Source of the DNA: Euwallacea fornicatus
Taxonomy: Eukaryota; Arthropoda; Insecta; Coleoptera; Curculionidae
Length of the DNA stretch: 64,000 nucleotides
Direction: 5' to 3'
Assembly (NCBI RefSeq): GCF_040115645.1
Contig: NC_089561.1
Location: 2,170,001-2,234,000 of the forward strand
Of this stretch, positions 38,601 to 47,600 are shown piece after piece (positions within the stretch are counted from its first letter, which is position 1; each line of letters begins with the position of its first letter). A model generated the notes under the pieces. That model saw only the letters and a list, made by a program, of their open reading frames with translations, had not been told where the DNA came from and did not search any database. The translations under genes were made by a program, and so were the position numbers.

Positions 38601-41600
38601 TATATCGTCGTCAAATGCATGTATTACAAATCTGACATATTGGTTAAATTTGGCATTCATCTATTTGATTCAGCCACATTCGAATTAATGAATTCGTGAG
38701 GATGGGGTAATAAATAAAGCGTTTTGGTGGTGCTTTAGTGTTCATTTTCAAGGTAATATTTCATGGAAATTTGATTTCGTTAGATGTAAGGAGTGGAATT
38801 TTATGAACACACATATTTTTGTCACCACTCAAAGCCAACAACCGTAATTCCTTATCCGAAATTTATGGTAAACCGTAATTTATTATCTCCGGGTGATTTA
38901 TATCTTCCGATTTTATCGGGCCCCCGATGCAAAGTTTAGTTTCTCTGCTCGGAAGTCGCATCCATTTTGCTCGCCCTATACGGAAACTTTGATCAAACAT
39001 GAAATTCATGAATTGCAATAATTAGTTCGTTTTCGGCTCTTTCCCGATATGATACCGATGGAAATCTCTAAGTCGCTCTCAGCTGAGGGCCAAGGACCCG
39101 GGAAAAGGTCGGTCTGAGGCGAAAGCGAGATTCGACAATTTCCAAAATTGATTGGGGATGCCCTAATTGGTACGCAAATTATTGAGTTATCGACATTTGC
39201 TGCCTATAGACTGCGGCAAGTTTGAACCGTTTAACTATTGTCGTCTTATGAACTTGCAGCCCCAATCCTCCTACACGACTTCTTCTCCGGAATAAAACGC
39301 TTTCTTAATCTTTCTTCCTCAAATTTCGCTTCAATTACCCCTCCGTTCCTTATTTGTAATTCTTAAGCTCTCCTTCAACATCCCTAATTCCATGGCAAAA
39401 AGTTGCCAAGGAATATCTCGGATTCCGTAACACGCGGTTTCGTTATAAATCACATCCAGACATAACTTACTAAAAATGGCAAGAAAATCCAGTTTCCTTG
39501 GGCGGAAAACAAACCGCACTCCTTGAAAACCACTGGGCCCCTGCAGAGCACAATTTCATAAATCGAATTTGGCACTTTGATTTATTCAGAGCTCGACACC
39601 CAGAAATAAACAGTTCAGTTGCTGCTAATATGATTGATTGTAAAGTTTCTTGTTCTTGAATGTTGCCGTTAAATAGTGTCTATGATTTATCGTGGTTATA
39701 GAAGTAGCCATTTGTAACTGACATCGCAAAACCCACCGGAGGGTCTTAAAAGCAATTTACTAGACGCGGTGGCTACTAAAATTTCCCGTCGCTGCAAAAA
39801 ATGGCAAATCATGATAAATCACTTTAAAATCGACCTCTGAGCGGGAAGAAATTAATTGAAAGAGCTGCATAAGAGCACACTACGACCCCCCCATTCTCTA
39901 CAAGCGTATAAACTATCATCAGGTATATTTCCCACATAATTGAATAGCGGGTGTCCTCTTTAACATCAAAGCTTTGTCAAGTTAAGAGCTCTAATAATGC
40001 GCATTAGCTCCTGCCTTACTAAAATGCCACAGAGAATGCTCGATACGGAAACGTGCATCATACTCACCAAGATTATGAATCTCGCACGGAAGGACCACCG
40101 AGTCGCCGGTGACCACTTTGAAAGTGTTTCCCCTGGACACGAAACGTGGCTCATTGGAGAAAATGGTACCTGAAATAACGAAAAAATATATACAGGGTGG
40201 CCCATTGAAAACGAAACAGAGGCATTTGCGGGTACTTAGAAATATATATATTTAAAAAATGCTCGGACACGTAAACTTTATATTCGAGGGGGACACATTA
40301 TAAACGTATACTCGCTCCTTTCACTTCAACACCTAGCCGGGGTGAGTTAAACCCTTAAAATTTTAAATGGAAAGTATGGTCGAGTAGCACCTTGTTTGAA
40401 AGGTCTTTCGATTCTCGTTATAATGATACCCAAATTAACTAACTTGTATTCAGTAGTTTTCGGAAAATTTGGAAAAATGTGATTAAATTGCCAACAAGTG
40501 GAATGCTCTGTTAAAATCGTAAATTAGGAAAATTAATAGTAAAACATTAACAAAAGTTCTTTTATTAATTGATAAGATACTCAAACTGTTCACCATTAGC
40601 TTCCATACAGTAATACAAGTTCTGTTCAAAACGAGTCCTAACATTTTGAAGCATCTGTGGAGTCATCAGACATTATATCCACATTATGCACGACGTGTTA
40701 GGGAGTTTTTGAACAGAGAGTTTCCAGAACAATGGATTGGGCGAAGAGGTCCTATAGAGTGGCCGGCTAGGTCTCCAGACTTGCCTCCGTTAGACTTCTT
40801 CTTATGGGGCCATTTGAAAAACGAGATCTACGCAACAGAACCGGAGTCTCTGGAAGAATTGCGACGACGAATTGTTAATGAATGCCGTCTGATAACTCCA
40901 CACATGCTTCAAAATGTTAGGACTCGTTTTGGACAGAACTTGTATTACTGTATGGAAGCTAATGGTGAACAGTTTGAGTATCTTATCAATTAATAAAAGA
41001 ACTTTTGTTAATGTTTTACTATTAATTTTCCTAATTTACGATTTTAACAGAGCATTCCACTTGTTGGCAATTTAATCACATTTTTCCAAATTTTCCGAAA
41101 ACTACTGAATACAAGTTAGTTAATTTGGGTATCATTATAACGAGAATCGAAAGACCTTTCAAACAAGGTGCTACTCGACCATACTTTCCATTTAAGATTT
41201 TAAGGGTTTAACTCACCCCGGCTAGGTGTTGAAGTGAAAGGAGCGAGTATACGTTTATAATGTGTCCCCCTCGAATATAAAGTTTACGCGTCCGAGCATT
41301 TTTCAAATATACATTTCTAAGTACCCGCAAATTCCTCTGTTTCGTTTTCAATGGGCCACCCTGTATATACAGTGGTGAAAAAGTGACGATTCTCACGCAA
41401 AATAATAAAATTTAAACATTTTTGGCGAATTTAAAAAGCTGCAACTCCCTTATTTGTGCTCTGACTTTGATCAAATTTTCAGGATATACGTAGAAAAATC
41501 CCCTCTACGGGATCATTAAAATCCTACTGAAAAATTTCCACCGCACAAGAAGTTTCCGAAATGGAGTTTTCTTTAAGACCATGAAAACCACTCTAAAAAT

Positions 41601-44600
41601 TTAATTTTCAAAATTTGCTCGAACACCTAAACTGAGTTTAGGATTGATTTTTCATTATACAAATTTTGAACAAAATCAGTCGAAAATTACGGGTCATAGA
41701 ATTTTTTTCCCGCTGTACGAATACTTTTTTGAGCGACTGTATATAGAGTTTTTGTCGCTTAGAGTATATTCTTTGAGCTATAATATCAACCTGAAAGGTC
41801 AGATGCCTCAAAGGAAGACAAACCTGCACACACACAGAAATGCAGCACCACAAAGCAAACATCACTCCTAATGACCGAACCGCTATTTGATCTCGAAACC
41901 TCCATTTTAACTGTATCAAATCGCCAATTTAAATTCCAATATTAAATCTATATTGAATTGTCCCTATTTGAGAAAGTACGATTTTGTCCCGTAAAAATCT
42001 CTCTACGTCAAATAAATTAGTACGGATTTGATGACTTGCTCCTCTATGAGGGAATTGTTAAATTTAATTGCGTACTTTTTCCCTATTGTTCGCATCTTAG
42101 ATTAGAATACAAAACGTGAAGGGCACGCTCCATTGTACATTGAATTATTGAGTAACATGGGGGAAACTAGAGTGGATTGGCAAGTGTACAATGCTGGGTG
42201 CCATGTTCACGGAAAGTTGAATTACATGTTTCCTGAGGCAGTTTACTTTTATTTTAGACGCAGACTTGAATCAAATTCCAGCTGTAAAGCAACAATTTGC
42301 TTAAAACACCAATATTGCACTTTAACTTTAGCAAAAGTTCTGCCGAGTTATATACAAAAAGACAGTCATGGCGGCGAACGAGCGTAACTCGGGAACATAA
42401 ATAGAGCCAGGAAACTGTAACATCTCCGTTATGATGCTAGAAAATTGCTGGGATGATAAAATTCACCAACCATGAATGTCAAACAATAAAATCTTTGTCG
42501 ACGTTCCACGAAGGGAAAATCGAATAATTGCCGGTCATAAAACAAAGTTTTCGGTCCGGAGGGAGATCTTGACAACGCAACTTTGGGGCTGATTCTATCT
42601 CGAGCATGACTGACAAATATGTTCGACGAGGCATTATCTCCCCCTATAAGAAATTGATGATACATGTTTAGAGTGATTTGTTCAATTTTGCTTACGCTTA
42701 AATGGAAAAAATCGTTTGTTTTCACGGAAACACTGTCAGACGCCGTTCGCGTACACTATCGGCCGAAAGTAAAGAAACATTCACAAATTCGGTTAAACAT
42801 TTTCTACAGTCAACTAATATCTTTTCAATAAATTTTAACAGATCAAGAATTTAGAACTGGACCTTGTACGCTATACAGTTGCTCACCTAATTGAGTACAC
42901 ACCTCTGAATTTATCAGGTGCATACCTATGACTCCGCGTTTTTCTACGCACTTTCAACTGCTTGAAACTGTATAAATTTATTAACAATGTCTATTAAAAA
43001 TAATTTCCATCGTTAATGACAACATTTTCCCAGAGATTAGGCAGTTTATGGATTCCATCGTAAAAAAAATTCGTCGGTTTTGAAGCGATCCATTCATCAA
43101 GCCAGTCTTGGACTTCTTGGCGACTCTGGAAGCGCCGCTCTGCCAAACCGTGAGCCGTCGAACGGAAAAGGTGATAATCCGACGGGGCGATATCTGGCGA
43201 GTGTGGCGGGTGCGGTAAGACTTCCCATTCGAAATCCTTCAAGGTGTTCTTGACTGGTTGAGCGACATGAGGCAGTCATGTCATGAAGCAGTATGACTTT
43301 GTCGTGTCGATCCGCCCATTCTGGCCTCATTACTGCGAGTTGATTACGCAACTGCACCAGTCGTTGGACGTAACGATTGGCAGTGACTGTTCCGCCAGGT
43401 TGGAGAAGCTCGTAATACAGTATGCTGCGCTGGTCCCACCAAATGCAGAGCAATACCTTCTTCCCGTGGGTATTTGGCTTTGCGGTCGAAGTTGTCGGCT
43501 CACCCGGGCTCACCCATGATTTTTCCTCTTTGGATTGTCGAAGTAGAGCCATTTTTCATCTCCGGTCACGATACGATGTAGAAACGACTTTCTTTGAAGA
43601 CGTCCAAGCAAGATCTCACACGTCGTTTTTCGTTGCTCTTTGTTCCTCTCCGTCAATTCATAAGGCGTCCATTCTCCTTCCTTTTGAATTTTTCCCACAG
43701 CGTGAAGACGAACCGAAAGCGTTTTCTGCGTGACGTTAAGGGAAGATGATGAGCTCTTTTTGCGTTTGCGCGGCGTCTTCGTCCAACAAAGCCTGCAGTT
43801 CTTCGTCTTCAAATTTTTTCGATGGCTTACCATGCTCCTTGTCGTTGAGGTCGAAATCACCCGATTTCAAGTGCTGAAACCATTGTTGGCAAGTTCTTAT
43901 AGATGCAGCATCATTGCCATAAGCCTCGACGAGCGTTTGGTGAGCGGCAGCGGCGTTTTTCTTAAGATGGAAAAGGAAGAGCAAAGCTTCCCGCAAATGA
44001 TGTTTATTCGGCACGAAATTGGACATATTTAAACCTTAATTGAAAAGTTTTAAAAGGTCGTATAGCAATTATCATATATAAATAGAAAGCTGGTAATGCG
44101 GAGCAAAAAATGAAATAAAATTTCTTAAATAAAAAAATATTTTTTCAAAGAAAATAGAACTAGAAATAAAAACGCGGAGTCATAGGTGTACACCTAATAT
44201 CGAATATGGTTCTAATTTTCAAATTTTAACCGACTTTTTGAATGCCGATTCTGCATCTAAATAAGTCGTACAATGTCAACAACATTATATTAAGAAAAGA
44301 AATTTCAAACAAGCACTTTTACAACGGATTTTGAATATTTTAAGAAAACAAAGCGAATTACGATGACACAAAATTAAAGATACGCCTGCAAATATCTATA
44401 AAATATCTACGGAATTTAGAAAAAAAAGTTGTTTACGCACTTAGGAATTCTTGGTTTTATATGTCAGTTGCTTTCTGTAGTTACTTGCATTAGTAAATCA
44501 TCTTAAACAAAAATGGCACGTGTTCGAAGCGAAATATCAACTGATATGAGAAAGCAAATTATAAAGTGGCATTGCCAAGGAAAATCGTTTCGTGAAATAG

Positions 44601-47600
44601 GAAAATTGATTGACGAAAACCATTCCACAATACAGAAGATTATTAATCGGTCCAGATATGAAAGAACAATCGAAAATAAACCTGGAAGAGGAAGGAAAAG
44701 GATCCTGAGTTCTCAAGATGAGCGTTTTATATTGCGACAAATTAAAGGAAATCCTAAAAGAAGTGTTGCACAACTACGTCAGGAGGTCGAGGAAAGAATA
44801 CGTCGGACGACATCCAATGAAACAATACGAAGAGTACTTCGGAACAACAATTTTCATGGTAAAATTGCACGTAAGAAACCCTTCATTTCCAAACGAAATC
44901 GTCTTAAAAGATTGGAATTTGCCAAAAAATATGTTAATTGTGATGTATCGTTTTGGAACAACGTAATATTTTCCGATGAGACCAAAATCAATTTATTTGG
45001 CTCTGATGATCGTCAAATTATCTGGAGAAAGCCTTCAAAACAGAGCACACCGTTCCTGCTGTAAAACACGGAGGTGGTAGTGTACTATTGTGGGGTTGTA
45101 TGGGAACTGAAGGAACTGGGACTTTGGAATTCATCGACGGCATTATGAATAAGGAGAGATACCTGGAAATTTTAGAAAATAATTTTCATCGTTCAGCTGA
45201 AAAATTAAAAATGCCTCGACGTTACTACTTCCACCAAGACAACGATCCCAAACACACTGCGGCTATAGTTAAGCAGTGGCTACTATACAACGTTCCTCGA
45301 TTAGTAAACCCACCCCCACAATCACCAGATATCAATCCCATAGAAAATTTGTGGATGGATATGAAAAGGACCCTTAAAAAAATCTTCAAATATCTTCCAA
45401 CTCAAGCAAAATATTATTGATGTATGGGAGAACATCCCGTCTTCCGTTACGAAAAATTTGGTAGCATCTATGCCAGATCGTCTAAAGGCCCTAATTGATG
45501 CTAAGGGATTTGCTACCCATTATTAAACAAAATTATCCTTAGAAATTCATTATTGTTAAGCGGTGTATCTTTAATTTTGTATCATCGCATTTCGCTTTGA
45601 TTTCATAAAATATTTAAAATACGATGTTAAATTGATTTTTTGCAATTTCTTTTTTTAATATACTGTTGTTGAAGTTGTATCAATTATATAGAGAGAGATA
45701 TGTTATTCCAAAAGCGGTTTAAATTGAAAAAATAGACCTTTATTTGATAAAATCAGGGATGTATACTCAATTGTGTGAGTAACTGTAAATCTTCAAAAAA
45801 AAACTTTACGGGAATAAATGAAATTAAAAAATTTATTTCAAGCCGGACAAAAGTACAGAAACATAAGTTTTATTCAAATTAAAGTTAACAAAACAATCAA
45901 TAAAGAGTTGCGTAACCGTTATGTTTTATAACTTCAGCACATCTTTTTGGCATAGAAGCCAACAATTTATCAATACATTGCTGGGGAATGTTACACCGTG
46001 CATTTCTTACAGCAGCAATCAACTCATCTTTTGAATTGTATCCTCTATGATCATCCTCCCTAATTTGACGGTCAGTATGATCCCACATATTCTCAATAGG
46101 GCTGAAATCGGGGCTTTGGGCAGGCCACTTTATAACAGTGACTTTTTCCCGTCCAAACCACTCCTTAATTATTTTAGCGGTATGTTTGGGGTCATTGTCA
46201 TGCTGGAAACTCCACCTTAACGGCATGTTATCTTCGGCAAATGGAAGCATTTGTTCTTGTAAGATATCCAAATATTTAAATCGATCCATTAATCCATGAA
46301 TAACACATAGTGGACCAACCCCGTGACCAGAGGAACAACCCCAAAACATGACTCCACCGCCTCCATGTTTAATGGTGCCCCTGGTGTATTTTGGATGAAA
46401 CCTTTCGAGCTTCGGACGCCGTACCCATTGAATTCCATTTGAGTTATGAAGATTAAATTTGGATTCGTCCGAAAATACGACATTTTTCCACTGGGTTGGG
46501 GTCCACGGCAGGTGTTCTCGTGCAAATTCTAGTCTAGACCTTCTATTTTTGGCCGAAATGTACGGTTTCTTAGCTGATTTCCTCCCGTAAAGTCCTTGTT
46601 CGTTAAGTCTTCGTCTAACAGACCGTACCGAGAGACTCAAGTTCGGAATTTCTTGCTTTATTTGTTGCGCCGTCAAAAATTGATTCTTTGTAGATATTCT
46701 TCTAATCACCTTATCAGTCTGTTTATCAGTTTTGCGCGGCCTTCCACTTTTCGGGACATTTCCAAAGGTTCTTCGTTCGCGATATGACGTAATAGTTTTA
46801 GAAACAACGCACCTATTTAACCGTAATTGCTTGGCGATGTTTATTTGTTTCACCCCGGATTTCAAATCGGATCAAATTTTTCAATTATTAATTTTCGAAC
46901 TTCTTCCGATCAACTTTTACCTTTCGGCATATTGACTAACTCAATACTATTGAATTACTATAAATTTGCGATTCAAGTCCTTCGAATATCATATTTTTAT
47001 AAATAATAAAAAAATGTTTCTTTACTTTTGTCCTCCTGACAATATCAAAAAATTTCACATAAAAATAACAAACTTCTCAGGTGGTTGTTTATACACAATC
47101 CTAAATTTTTTAGCAACAAAATAATCCAATGAAAACGTTTAGAGTATTTCGTGCCATTTGATTTCGGATTTGTAAGGAAAATGCATTTGTTTCCTTACTT
47201 TTGGCCGATAGTGTAGTCTACGGGTGATCGCTAAAAAAACGTGTGCGACATCAAAAGGGCACTCGACGGTCCCAAAACGTTGATTAAACAAATTAGTGTT
47301 TACCATCAAGCGTATGACCGATCCCCATAATTATACCGCAATTAAGCTGTTTTGTTTGTCAAAATTCGTATTTACCACCACTGTGCCGGTGTGGCACGCA
47401 CAACTCTTCTGGATCATACAGCCGTCCTTGTTTACTGTACGGGGATAAACGGGAACGAAACACTACTGAACCGCTTCTGTCACTCGACGAATTAATTGAG
47501 TGCCCGCCCGAGTACGGGAACCCAATGATTAATTTCTCGAAAGACAGTAAAAAGTGACGCTCTCTACTGAAAACTCAGAAATTTGAAAAGACATCAGAGA

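Larger units (their letters stand above)
42876..45785 (+). mobile_element. Second Tc1-like element, inserted in the left end of the outer one
   Basis: Ends CAGTTGCTCACCTAATTGAG and, complemented, CAGTTACTCACACAATTGAG, with TA at 42874-42875 and 45786-45787. It carries a plus-strand transposase pseudogene at 44513-45526 and is itself split by a mariner at 42914-44197. Its own length without that insertion is about 1.63 kb. Confidence 0.85.
42754..47213 (-). mobile_element. Outer Tc1-like IR/DR element, carrier of a three-level nest
   Basis: TA flanks at 42752-42753 and 47214-47215. Outer repeats: CACTATCGGCCGAAAGTAAA on the left and, complemented, CACTATCGGCCAAAAGTAAG on the right. Inner direct copies: GCCGGACAAAAGTACAGAAA at 45842 and, complemented, GGACAAAAGTAAAGAAACAT at 47014-47037. 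The left outer and inner copies are now 3.1 kb apart because another Tc1 element (42876-45785) has landed between them. Without it the element would be about 1.55 kb, normal for this family. It carries one broken transposase. Confidence 0.85.
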
